From contig CM055093.1 in NCBI GenBank assembly GCA_029204225.1, positions 17,321,041 through 17,385,040 of the forward strand: a stretch of 64,000 nt of DNA, read 5' to 3'. Below the pieces are notes generated by a model. The model had not been told where the DNA came from. It did not search any database and was given only the letters and a program-made list of their open reading frames with translations. A program made the position numbers and the translations under genes. Positions 1 to 13,400 of this stretch are shown here, in pieces; position 1 is the first letter of the stretch, and each line of letters starts with the position of its first letter. This DNA comes from Diphasiastrum complanatum (taxonomy: Eukaryota > Streptophyta > Lycopodiopsida > Lycopodiales > Lycopodiaceae).

Positions 1-3000
1 CAACCTAAAACTGCACTTGATTTTTTACACCCTGATGCCGGTGCAGCAACGACACATGCCTTGCTGCAAGCCCACACATAGATCTTCAAGCAGTGACAGA
101 CGGCCAGTCAATCGGAGGTCGGAAACTTATTATGGTCGGGGTGTTTCTCTTGCCAAAATTCAGGGCTTGACAAGGTCCACAACTAGGGTTTTCAGGCCCG
201 TCCTTCTTATAACGGCTGGGATGGGACATGTGGTACGTCGGCATGACTCGTGGATGTTCGTTGAGTTTATCTACGATGTCTGATCGGCCCAAACAAGGGC
301 TCTTCCTTCCTAAAACCGCACTTGATTTTTTGCCCTACTTTGACACATTCCATTCGGTGACCCTGATGCCGGTGTGGCAATGACGCATGCCCTGCTGCAA
401 GCCCACACATAGATCTTTGGGCAGAAACTGACGGCCCATCAATCAGAGGTCGGAAACCTATTATGGCCAGGGCATTTCTCTTGCGAAAATTTCGATCTTT
501 AAAAGGCCCACAAATAGGGTTTTCAGGCCTGTCCTTCTGATAATGGATGGGATGGGATGTTTGGGATGTCGGAATGACTTGTGGATGTCCGTTGAGTCTG
601 TCTATGACGTCCGTTCTGGGCTAGCAGTCCGGTCGGCACAAACAAGGGCTCTTCCAGTCTAAAACAGCACTTCATTTTTTGCCTTAGTTTGACACATTTC
701 CATTCGATTTCCCTGATGCCGATGTGGCAATGACGCATGCCCTGTTGCAAGGCCACTCATAGATCTTTGGGCAGCGACGTCTCGTCAATTGGAGGTTGGA
801 AACTTATTATGGCGGGGGTGTTTCTCTAGCGAAAATTTAGGGCTTGAAAAGGCCCAATAATAGGGTTTTAGGGCCTGTCCTTCTGATAAAGGATGGGATG
901 GGATGTGTGGGATGTTGGCATGACTCGTGGATGTCCGTGGAGTCTGTCTACGACGTCCATTTTGGGCCAGTAATCCTGTCGGCCCAAACAGGGGTTCTTC
1001 CAGCCTAAAACGACACTTGATTTTTTGCCCTACTTTGACACATTCCATTTGGTGACCCTAATGCCGGTGTGGCAACGACGCATGCCCTCCTGCAAACCCA
1101 CACATAGATCTTCGGGCAATGATAGACGACCCATCAATCTGTCGGAAACCTATTATGGCCAAGGCATTTCTTTTGCGAAAATTCAGGGCTTGACAAGGCC
1201 CACAAATATGGTTTTCGGCCCCGTTCTTCTAATAAGGGATGGTATGGGATGTCTGGGATGTTGGCATGACTCAAAGATGTCTGTTGATTCTATCTATGAC
1301 GTCCATTTTGGGCCAGGAGTTTGGTCAGCTCAAACAGGGGCTCTTCCATTCTAAAACCGCACTTAATCTTCACCCCTACTTTGATACATTGCATTGGGTG
1401 ACTCTGATGCTGATGTGGCAATGACGCATGCCCTGATGCAAGCCCACACATAGATCTTTGGGCCGCAACAGACGGCCCGTCAATCGGACGTCAAAAATCT
1501 ATTATGGCCAGGGCATTTCTCTTGCGAAAATTCAGGGCTTCACAAAGCCCACAAATAGAATTTTCAGGCCCATCCTTCTCATAACGCAAGGGATGGGACG
1601 TGTAGGACGTCGGCATGACTCGTGGATGTCCAGTGAGTTTGTCTACGACATCCGTTCTGGGCCAAGAGTTCAGTCAGCTCAAACAGGGGCTCTTCCAGCC
1701 TAAAACCGCACTTGATTTTTTGCACTACTTTGACACATCCCATTCGGTGACCCTGATGCCGGTGTGGCAACGAAGCATTCCTTGCTGCAAGGGCACACAT
1801 AGATCTTTAAGCAGCAAAAGTCGGCCCGTCAATCGGAAGTCGGAAACTTATTATGGCCAAGGTGTTTCTTTTGCGAAAATTCAAGTGTTGACAAGGTCCA
1901 CAAATAGGGTTTTCGGGCCCGTCCTTCTGATAACAGATTGGATGGGACGTGTGGGAAGTCGATATGACCCGTGGATGTCCATTGAGTCTTTTTACGAGGT
2001 CATTCTAGGCCAGGAGTCCGGTCAGCCCAAACAGCGGTTCTTCCAGCCAAAAACGGCACTTGATTTCTTACACTACTTTGAAAAATTCCATTCGGTGACC
2101 CTGATGCCGGTGTGGAAATGTTGCCTCAAGCCCACACATAGATCTTCGGGCAGTGACAGACAACACATCAATCGGAGGTCAGTAACCTATTATCGCCAAG
2201 GCATTTCTCTTGCAAAAATTCAGGTCTTGATAAGGCCCACAAATAGGGTTTCCAGATCCGTCCATCTGAAATGGATGTGACAGGATGTGTGGGACATTGG
2301 CATGACTCGTGGATGTCCGTTGAGTCTGTCTACGACTTCTGTTCTGTATCAGGAGTCCGGTCGGTCCAAACAGAGGTTCTTCAGGCGTAAAAGGACACTT
2401 GATTTTTTGCACTACTTTGACACATTACATTCAGTGACCGTGATGCCGGTGTGGCAATGATGCATCCATTGTTGCAAGCCCACACATAGATCTTCGGGCA
2501 GTGACAGGAGATCAGAAACCTTTTATGGCTCTAGGGCGCTTCTCTTGCAAAAATTTAGGGCTCGACAAGGTCCACAAATAGGGTTTTCGGGCCCGTCCTT
2601 TTGATAACAGATGGGATGGGACGTGTGGGACGTGTGGGACGTCGACATGACTTGAGGATGTCTGTTGAGTCTATCTACGACGTCCGTTCTGGGCCATGAG
2701 TCCTGTCGGTCCATACAAGGGCTCTTCCAGCATAAAGTCGCACTTGATTTTTTGCCTTACTTTGACACGTTCCATTCGGTGACCCTGATGATGGTGTGGC
2801 AACGACGCATGCCCTACTGCAAGGCCACACATAGATCTTTGGGTAGTGACATGTGTCCCGTCAATAGGAGGTCGTAGACTTATTATGGCCAAGGTGTTTC
2901 TCTTACGAAAATTCAGGGCTTGACAAGGCCCACAAATACGGTTTGCGAGCTAGTCCTTCTGAAAACAGATAGGATGGGACGTGTAGGACGTCGGCATGAC

Positions 3001-3087
3001 TCTTGAACGTCTACTGAGTTTGTCTACGACGTCCGTTTTGGGCCAGGAGTCCGGTCAGCCCAAACAGGGGCTCTTCCAGCCTAAAGA

Positions 3088-5708
3088 TGCACTTGATTTT
3101 TTGCCCTACTTTGACACATTCCATTCGGTGACCCTGATGCCGGTGTGGCAACGTCGCATGCCTTGTTACAAGTCCACACATAGATCGTGGGGCCACGACA
3201 GACAACCCGTCAATCGGAGGTCGAAAACCTATTATGGCCAGGGCGTTTCTCTTGCGAAAATTCAGGGCTTGACAAGGCCCACAAATAGGGTTTCTGGGCC
3301 AGTCCTGCTAATAACGGATGGGATGGGACCGGTGGTAAGTCAGCATGACTTGTGGATGTCCGTTGAGTTTGTCTACGACGTCCGTTCCGGGCCAAGAGTC
3401 CTGTCGGCCCAAGCAGGGACTCTTCCAACGTAAAACCGGACTTGATTTTTTACACTACTTTGACACATTCCATTCGGTGACCTTGATGCCGATGTGGCAA
3501 TGACGCATCCACAGCTGCAAGCCCACACATAGATCTTCCGGCAGTGATAGACGGCTAGTCAATCAGAGATCGGAAACCTTTTTTGGCCAGGGCGCTTCCC
3601 TTGCGAAAATTCAGGGCTTGACAAGGTCCACAAATAGGGTTTTCGAGCCCATCCTTCTGATAACAGATGGGATGGGACGTATGGGCTGTCGGCATGACTC
3701 GAGGATATCCGTTGAGTCTGTCAACGACGTCCATTCTGGGCCAGAAGTCTTGTCGGCCCAAACATGGGCTCTTCCAACTTAAAACCGCACGTGATTTTTT
3801 GCCCTACTTTGACACATTCCATTCGGTGACCCTGATGATGGTGTGGCAACGACAATGCCCTACTGCAAGGCCACACATAGATCTTTGGGTAGTGACACGC
3901 GTCCCGTCAATCGGAGGTCGTAAACTTAGTATGGCCGAGGTGTTTCTCTTGCGAAAATTCAGGGCTTGACAAGGCCCACAAATAGGGTTTATTGGCCCGT
4001 CCTTCTGAAAACGGATCGGATGGGACATGTAGGACGTCGGCATGACTCGTGGATCTCTGTCGAGTTTGTCTACGACGTTCGTTCTGTGCCAGGAGTCCGG
4101 TCGGCGCAAACAGGGGCTCTTCCAACCTAAAGAGGCACTTGATTTTTGCCTTGCTTTGACACATTCCATTTGGTGACCGTGATCCCGGGGTGGAAATGAC
4201 GCATGCCTCGCCGCAAGAGCACACATAGATCTCTGGGCAGCGACATGCCCGTCAATCGGAGGTTAGAAATCTATTTCTCTTGCTAAAATTCTGGGCTTGA
4301 CAAGATCCATAAATACGATTTCTGGGCCTGTCCTTCTGATAACGGATGGGATGGGACGTGTGGGACATCGGCATGACTCGTGGATGTCCGTTGAGTCTAT
4401 CTACGACGTGCGTTCTGGGCCAGGAGTCTGGTCGGCCCAAATAGGGCCTCTTCCAGCCTAAAACCGCACTTGATGTTTTGCCCTATTTTGACACATTCCA
4501 TTCGGTGACCCTGATGCCGGTGTGGCAACGACGCATGCCCTGCTGCAAGCCCACACATAGATCTTCGAGCATCGACAGACGGCCCATCAGTTTCTCTTGT
4601 GAAAATTCAGGGCTTTACAAGGCCCACAAATAGGATTTTTGGGTCCGTCCTCGTGATAACGGATGGCATGGGACGTTTGGGATGTCAGAATGACCGTGGA
4701 TGTCCGTTAACTCTATCTATGACATGTGTTCTGGGACAGGAGTCCGGTCAGTCTAAACAAGGGTTCTTCTAGCCTTAAACCGCACTTAATTTTTTGCTTA
4801 ACTTTGACATAATCCACTCGGTGACCTTGTTGCCGATGTGGCAACGACGCATGCCCTACTGCAAGTCAGAGGTCAGAAACTTATGATGGGTTGTGTGTTT
4901 CTCTTGCGAAATTTCAGGGCTTGACAAGGCCCACAAAAAGGGATTCCTGGCCCGTCCTACTGATAACAAATGGGATGGAATGTGTGGGATGTCAGCATGA
5001 CTCGTTATGTCCGTTGAGTCTGTCTACGACGTCCATTCTGGGCTAGGAGTCCGGATGGCCCAAATAGGAGCCCTTCTAGACTAAAACCTGCACTCGATTT
5101 TTTTGCCCTACTTTGACAAATTAGATTCGGCGACGCTGATGCCGGTGTGGCAACGACGTTGCTCTGCTGTAAGCCCACACATAGATCTTCGGACAACGAC
5201 AGATGGCCCGTTAGTTTCTGTTGAGAAAATTCAAGGCTTTACAAGGCCTACAAATAGGGTTTTCGGGCTCGTCCTTTTGATAACGGATGGGATGAGATGT
5301 TTGGGATGCCTGAATGACCGTGGATGTCCGTTGACTCTGTCTACGACGTGCGTTCTGGGCCAGGACTCCAGTCGGCCTAGACAGGGGCTCTTCCAGCCTA
5401 AAACCGCACTTGATTTTTTGCCTTACTTTGACATATTCCTTTCGGTGAGCCTAATGCCGGTGTGGCAACGACGCATGCCCTACTGCAAGTTGGAGGTCGG
5501 AAATGTATTATGGCCGGTTTGTTTCTCTTGCGAAAATTCAGGGCTTGACAAGGCCCACAAAAAGGGTTTTCGGGCCTGTCCTTCTGATAACGAATGGGAT
5601 GGGACATGTGGAACGTCAGCATGACTCATGTATGTTGAATCTGTCTACGACGTCCGTTCTGGGCCAGGAGTCCGGTTGGCCCAAACAGGGGCTCTTCCAA
5701 CCTAAAGA
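3088..5708. repeat. Higher-order satellite block 1 (8 monomers)
   Basis: Call full monomers A, monomers that jump from CCCGTCA straight to GTTTCTCTTG B, and monomers that jump from CTGCAAGTC to GGAGGTCGG C. The order here is A A A A B C B C, starting at 3088, 3435, 3786, 4135, 4467, 4783, 5094 and 5407. Individual positions carry private variants found at the same position in the next block: the monomer at 3088 has GATCGTGGGGCC-type sequence like that at 5709; 3435 has TACACTACTTTGACAC like 6058; 3786 has GATGATGGTGTGG, matching GATCATGGTGTGG at 6364. Confidence 0.8.
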
Positions 5709-8546
5709 CGCACTTGATTTCTTTCCCTACTTTGACACATTCCATTCGGTGACCCTGATGCTGGTGTGGCAATGTCGCATGCCTTGCTGCAATTCCACAC
5801 ATAGATCGTAGGGCCGCGACAAACGACCCGACAACCGGAGGTTGAAAACGTATTATGGCCAGGGCGTTTCTCTTGCGAAAATTCAGGGCTTGACAAGGCC
5901 CACAAATAGGGATTCTAGGCCCGTCCTTCTGATAATGGATGGGATGGGATGTGTGGGAAGTCGGCATGACTCGTGGATGTCCGTTGAGTCTGTCTGCGAC
6001 GTCCGTTCTGGACCAAGAGTCCGGTCGGCCCAAACAGGGACTCTTCCAACAAAACTGCACTTGATTTTTTACACTACTTTGACACATTCCATTCGGTGAC
6101 CTTGATGCCGGTGTGGCAATGACGCATCCACTGCTACAAGCCCACACATAGATCTTCAGGCAGTAGGGTGCTTCCCTTCTGGAAATCCAGGGCTTGAGAA
6201 GGTCCACAAGTAGGGTTTTCGAGCCCGTCCTTCTCATAATAGATGGGATGAGACGTATGGGCTGTCGGCATGACTCGAGGATGTCCGTTGAGTCTATCAA
6301 CGACATCCGTTCTTGGCCACGAGTCCAGTCGGCCCAAATAGGGGCTCTTCCAACCTAAACCCGCACTTGATTTTTTTCCCTACTTTGACACATTCCATTC
6401 GGTGACCCTGATCATGGTGTGGCCACGACAATGCCCTACTGCAAGGCCACACATAGATCTTTGGGCAGCGACATTTGTCCCGTCAATCGGAGGTCGTAAA
6501 CCTAGTATGGCCGGGGTGTTTCTCTTGTGAAAATTTAGGGCTTGACAAGCCCCACAAATGGATGGGACGTGTAGGACGTCGGCATAACTCGTGGATGTCC
6601 GTTGAGTTTGTCTACGACGTCTGTTCTGGGCCAGGAGTCCAGTCGGCCCAAACAGGGGCTCTTCCAGCCTAAAGAGGCACTTGATTTTTTGCCCTACTTT
6701 GACACATTCCATTTGGTGACCCTGATCCCGGTGTGGAAACGACGCATGCCTTGCTGCAAGACCACACATAGATCTTTGGGCAGCAACATACGGCCCGTCA
6801 ATTGGAGGTCGGAAACCTATTATGGCCAGGGCGTTTCTCTTGTGAAAATTCAGGGCTTGACAAGGCCCATAAAGACAGTTTCTGGGCCCGTCCTTTTGAT
6901 AACGGATGGGAGGGGACGTGTGGGACATCGGCATGACTCGTGGATCTCCGTTCAGTCTATCTATGACGTGCGTTTTGGGCCAGGAGTCTGGTCGGCCCAA
7001 ATAGGGGCTCTTCCAGCCTAAAACCGCACTTGATGTTTTGCCCTATTTTGACACATTCCATTCGATGACCCTGATGCCGGTGTGGGAACGACGCATGCCC
7101 TACTGCAAGCCCACACAAAGATCTTCGAGCAACGACAGACGGCCCGTCAGTTTCTCTTGTGAAAATTCAGGGCTTTACAAGGCCCACAAATAGGGTTTTC
7201 GGGCCCGTCCTTTTGTAACGGATGGGATGGGACGTTTGGGATTTCAAAATGACCTTGGATGTCCGTTGACTCTATCTACGACGTGCGTTCTAGGGCCGGA
7301 GTCCGGCTGGCCTAAACAGGAGCTCTTCCAGCCTAAAACCGCACTTGATTTTTTGCCCTATTTTGACACATTCCATTCGATGACCCTGATGCCGGTGTGG
7401 CAATGACGCATGCCCTGCTGCAAGCCCACACATAGATCTTCGAGCAATGACAGACAGCCCGTCTGTTTCTCTTGTGAAAATTCAGGGCTTTACAAGGCCC
7501 AAAAATAGGGTTTTCGGGTCCGTCCTCCTGATAACGGATGGCATGGGACGTTTGGGATGTCAGAATGACCGTGGATGCCCGTTAACTCTGTCTATGACAT
7601 GTGTTATGGGCCAGGAGTCCGGTCGGTCTAAACAGGGGTTCTTCTAGCCTTAAACCGCACTTAATTTTTTGCCTAACTTTGACATAATCCACTCAGTGAC
7701 CCAGTTGCCGGTGTGGCAACGTCGCATCCCCTACTGCAAGTCAGAGGTCGAAAGCTTATTATGGCTCGTGTGTTTCTCTTGCAAAAATTTAGGGCTTGAC
7801 AAGGCCCACAAAAGGGGTCTACGGGCCCGTCCTACTAATAACGAATGGGATGGGACGAGTGGAACGTCAGCATGACTCGTCATGCCCGTTGAGTCCGGTC
7901 GGCCCAAATAGGGGCTCTTCCAGCCTAAAATTGTAGTTGATTTTTTGCCTTACTTTGACACATTCCATTCGACGACCCTGATGCCGGTGTGGCAACGACG
8001 CATGCCCTGCTGCAAGCCCACACAAAGATCTTCTGGCAACGACAAACGGCCCGTCAGTTTCTCTTGTGAAAATTCAGGGCTTTACAAGGCCACAAAAAGG
8101 GTTTTCGGGCCCGTCCTTTTGATAACGGATGGGATGAGACATTTGGGATGTCGACCGTGGATGTTGTCTACAACGTGCGTTTTGGGCCAGGACTCCGGTC
8201 GGCCCAAACAGGGGCACTTCCAGCCTAATACCACACTTGATTTTTTCCCTTACTTTGACATATTCCATTCGGTGAGCCTGATGCCGGTGTGGCAACGACG
8301 CATGCCCTACTGCAAGTCGGAGGATGGAAACTTATTATGGCCGGTGTGTTTCTCTCGCGAAAATTCATGCCTTGACAAGGCCCACAAAAAGGGTTTCCGA
8401 GACCCTCCTTCTGATAACGAATGGGATGGGACGTCTGGGACTTCGACATGACTCTTGGACGTCCATTAAGTGTATCTAACGACGTCCAATCTGGGCCAGG
8501 AGTCCAGTTGGCCCAAACAGGGGCTCTTCCAGCCTAAAGGCGCACT
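5709..8546. repeat. Higher-order satellite block 2 (9 monomers)
   Basis: The order is A A A A B B C B C, with starts at 5709, 6058, 6364, 6677, 7027, 7345, 7657, 7937 and 8234. It matches block 1 position by position with one extra B monomer. Block spacing between equivalent monomers is about 2.54-2.62 kb (3088 to 5709, 4135 to 6677, 4467 to 7027). The C monomer at 7657 shares GTCAGCATGACTCGT and CCTACT-ATAACGAATGG with those at 4783 and 9525. Confidence 0.8.
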
Positions 8547-10406
8547 TGATTTTTTTCCCCAATTTGACACATTCCATTTCGTGACCCTGATTCGGGTGTG
8601 GAAACGACTCATGCCTTGCTGCAAGAGCACACATAGATCTTTTGGCAACGACATACGACCCGTCAATCGGAGATCGGAAACCTATTATGGCCAGGGCGTT
8701 TCTCTTGCGAAAATTCAGGGCTTCACAAGGCCCATAAAGACAGTTTCTGGGCCTGTCTTTCTGATAACGGATGGGATGGGACGTGTGGGACATCAAAATG
8801 ACTCGTAGATGTCCGTTGAGTCTATCTACGACGTGCGTTCTAGGCCAGGAGTCTGGTCGGCCAAAATAGGCGCTCTTCCAGCCTAAAACAACACTTGATT
8901 TTTTGCCCTATTTTGACACATTCCAGTCGATGACCCTGATGCCGGTGTGGCAACGATGCATGCCCTGCTGCAAGCCCACACATAGATCTTTGAGCACTGA
9001 CAGACGGCCCGTCAATTTCTCTTGTGAAAATTCAGGGCTTTACAAGGCCCACAAGTAGGGTTTTCGAGCCTGTCCTTTTGATAACGGATGGGATGGGACA
9101 TTTGGGATTTCGGAATGACCTTGGATGTCCATTGACTCTATCTACAATGTGCGTTCTGGGCCAAGAGTCCGGTCAGCCTAAATAGGAGCTCTTCCAACCT
9201 AAATCCGCACTTGATTTTGTGCCCTATTTTGACACATTCCATTCGATGACCCTGATTCCGGTGTGGCAACGATGCATGCCCTACTGCAAGCCCACACATA
9301 GATCTTCGAGCAATGACAGACGGCTCGTCAGTTTCTCTTGTGAAAATTTAGGGCTTTACAAGGCCCACAAATAGGGTTTTAGGTCCGTCCTTTTGATAAC
9401 GGATGGGATGGGACGTTTGGGATGTCGAAATGACCTTGGATGTCCGTTGACTCTATCTACAACGTGCATTCTGGGCCAAGAGTCCGGTCGGCCTAAAAAG
9501 GAGCTCTTCCAGCCTAAAACCGCACTTGATTTTTTGCCTTACTTTGACATATTCCATTCGGTGACCTTGTTGCCAGTGTGGCAACGACGCATGCCCTGCT
9601 GCAAGTCGGAGGTCGGAAGATTATTATGGCTGGTGTGTTTCTCTTGTGAAAATTCAGGGCTTGACAAGGCCAACAAAAAGGTCTCCGGGCCCGTCCTACT
9701 TATAACGAATGGGATGGGATGTGTGGAACGTCAGCATGACTCGTCATGCCCGTTGAGTCCGTTCGGCCCAAATTGGGGCTCTTCTAGCCTAAAATCGAGT
9801 TGATTTTCTGCCGTACTTTGACACGTTCCAATCGGTGACCCTGATGCCGAGCATGCCCTGCTGCAAGCCCACACATAGATCTTTGGGCAACGACAGACGG
9901 CTCGTCAGTTTCTCTTGCGAAAATTCAGGGCTTTACAAGGCCACAAAAAGGGTTTTCGGGCCCGTCCTTCTGAAAACGGATTGGATGAGATGTTTGGGAT
10001 GTCGGAATGACCGTGGATGTCCGTTGACTCTGTCTACAACGTGCGTTCTGGGCCAAGACTCCAGTCGGCCCAAACAGGGGCCCTTCCAGCCTGAAATCTC
10101 ACTTGATTTTTTTCCTTACTTTGACATATTCCATTTGGTGAGCCTGATGCCGGTTTGGCAACGATGCATGCCCTACTGCAAGTCGGATGTTGGAAACTTA
10201 TTATGGCCGGTGTGTTTCTCTTGCGAAAATTCATGGCTTGACAAGGCCCACAAAAGGGTTTCCGAGACCGTCCTTCTGATAACGAATGGGGTGGGACGTC
10301 TGGGACATCGGCATGACTCTTGGACGTCCACTTAGTGTATCCACGACATCCAATCTGGGCCAGGAGTCCGGTCAGCCCAACAGGGGCTCGTCCAGCCTAA
10401 AGGCGC
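8547..10406. repeat. Higher-order satellite block 3 (6 monomers)
   Basis: The order is A B B C B C, with starts at 8547, 8892, 9207, 9525, 9788 and 10105. It repeats the last six monomers of block 2 at a spacing of about 1.87 kb, and the next A monomer at 10407 is again the sister of the one at 8547 (both have GATTCGGGTGTGGAAACGAC and CTGCAAGAGCACACATAG). The B monomers at 7937 and 9788 share the one-base-short form AAGGCCACAAAAAGGG. Confidence 0.8.
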
Positions 10407-13400
10407 ACTTGATTTTCTGCCGTAATTTGACACATTCCATTTCGTGACCCTGATTCGGGTGTGGAAACGACTCATGCCTTGCTGCAAGAGCACACATAGA
10501 TATTTTGGCAGCGACATACGATCCGTCAATCGGAGGTCGGAAACCTATTATGGCGAGGGCGTTTCTCTTGCGAAAATTCAGGGCTTGACAAGGCCCATAA
10601 ATACGGTTTCTGGGCCCATGCTTCTGATAACGGATGGGATGGGACGTGTGGGACATTGACAAGACTCGTGGATGTCCGTTGAGTCTGTCTACAATGTCCG
10701 TTCTGGGCCAAGAGTCCGGTCGGCCCAAATGGGCGCTCTTCCAACCTAAAACCGCACTTGATTTTTTGCCCTATTTTGACACATTCCATTCAGTGACCCT
10801 GATGCCGGTGTGGCAAAGATGCATGCCTTGCTGCAAGCCCACACATAGATCTTCGGGCAGCGACAGACGGCCTGTTAATCGGAGGTAGGAATCTTATTAT
10901 GGCCATGGCATTTCTCTTGCAAAAACTACAAGGCCCACAAATAGGGTTTTCAGGCTCATGCTTCTGATAACGGATGGGATGGGAAGTTTGGTACATCAAA
11001 ATGATGACCGTGGATGTCCGCTGACTCTATCTACGACGTCCGTTCTGGGCCAAGAGTCCGGTCGGCCCGAACAGGGCCCCTTCTAGCCTAAAGCCGCACT
11101 TGATTTTTTGCCTTACTTTGACACATTTGATTCGGTGGCCCTGATGCCGGTGTGGCAATGACGCCTGCCCTATTGCAAGTCGGAGGACAGAATCTTTTTA
11201 TGGCCGGGGTGTTTCTCTTGCGAAAATTCAACGCTTCACAAGGCCTCATAGAGTCTGTCTACGACGTCCGTTCTAGGCAAGGAGTCCGGTCGGCCCAGAC
11301 AAGGAATCTTCCAGCCTAAAATCGATCTAGCTTTTTTGCCTTAATTTGACACATTCCATTCAGTGACCCTGATGCCAGTGTGGCAACGACGCATGCCCTG
11401 CTACAAGCCCACACATAGATCTTCGGTCAGCGATAGACGACCCGTCAATCTGAGGCCTATTATGGCCAGGGCATTTCTCTTGCGAAATTCAAGGCTTGAC
11501 AAGGCCTACAAATAGGGTTTTGGGCCCGTCCTTCTGATAATGGATGGGATGGGACGTGTGGGACTTCTGCATGACTCGTGGATGTCCGTTGAGTTTGTCT
11601 ACGACGTCCGTTCTGGGCCAGGAGTCCGGTCGGCCCAAGCAAGGGCTCTTCTAGTCTCAAACCGCACTGGACTTTTTTCTCTACTTTGACATATTCCATT
11701 GGTGACCTTGATGCCGGTGTGGCAATGACGCATGCCCTGTTGCAAGTCCACACGGTCTGCCAATCGGAGGTCAGAAACCTATTATGGCCAAGGCGTTTCT
11801 CTTGCGAAAATTCAAGGCTTGACAAGGCCCACAAATAGAGTTTTCGGGCTCGTCCTTCTGATAAGAGATGGGATGGGACGTGTGGGATGTCGATATGACT
11901 CATGGATGTCCGTTGAGTCTATCTACGACGTCCGTTCTGGGCCAAAATTCAGGTCTTGACAATGTCCACAAATAGGGTTTTCGGGCCCGTCCTGATAATA
12001 ACAGATGGGATGCGACATGTGAGACGTCAATATGACCCACGGAGGTCTGTCGAGTTTTTTTATGACGTCTGTTCTTGGCCAGGAGTCCGGTCGGACCAAA
12101 TAGGAGCTCTTCCAGCCTAAAACGGCACTTGAATTTTAACACTACTTTTAGACATTCCATTTGGTGACACTGATGCCGGTGTGGCAACAACGCATGCCTT
12201 GTTGCAAGTCCACACATAGATCTTTGGGTAGCGACATGCATCTCGTCAATCGCAGGTCGGAAACTTAGTATGGCTGGGATGTTTCTCTTGCGAAAATTTA
12301 GGGCTTGACAAGGCCCACAAATAGGGTTTTCTAGCTGGTCCTTCTGATAACGGATGGGATGGGACATGTGGGATGTCGGCATGACTCGTGGATGTTCGTT
12401 GAGTCAGCCTATGATGTCCATTCTGAGCCAGTAGTCCTATCGGCCCAAACAGGGGCTCTTCCAGCCTAAAACCGCACTTGATTTTTTGCCTACTTTGACA
12501 CATTCCATTCGGTGACCCTGATGACGGTGTGGCAACGACACATGCACTGCTGCAAGCCCACACATAGATCTTCGGGCAGCGACAGACGAACCGTCAATCA
12601 GAGGTTGGAAATCTGTTATGGCCAGGGCCTTTCTCTTGCGAGAATTTAAGGCTTGACATGGCCCACAAATATGGTTTTCAGGCTCGTTGTTCTGATAACG
12701 GATATTATGGGACGTGTCGGACGTCGGCATTACTCGTGTATGTCCTTTGAGTCTACGACATCCGTTCTGGGCTAGGAGTTTGGTCGGACCAAACGATCCC
12801 AGCCTAAAACCGCACTTGATTTTTTGCTCTACTTTGACACATTCCATTCGGTGACCCTGATGCCGGTTTGGCAACGACGCATGCCTTGCTACAAGTCCAC
12901 ACATAGATCATCGGGCAACGAAACACGGTCCGTCAATTAGAGGTCGGAAACCTATTATGACCAGGGCGTTTTTTTTGCGAAACTTCAGGGCTTGACAAGG
13001 CCGCAAATAGGATTTTTGAGCACGTCCTTCTTATAATGGATGGGATGGGACGTGTGGGACATCGACATGACTATTGGATGTCCGTTGAGTCTGTCTACGA
13101 CGTCCGTTCTAGGCCAAGAGTCCGGTCGGCCTAAATAGGAGCTCTTTGAACCTAAAACCGCACTTGATTTTTTGCCCTATTTTGACACATTCCATTCAAC
13201 CTGATGCCGGTGTGGCCACAATGCATGCCCTGCTGCAACCCCGCACATAGATCTTCGAGCAACGACAGATGGCCCGTCAATTTCTCTTGTGAACTTTCAG
13301 GGCTTTACAAGGCCCACAAATAGGGTTTTCGGGCCCGTCCTTTTGATAATGGATGCGATGGGACGTTTGGGATGTCGGAATGACCTTGGATGTCCATTGA

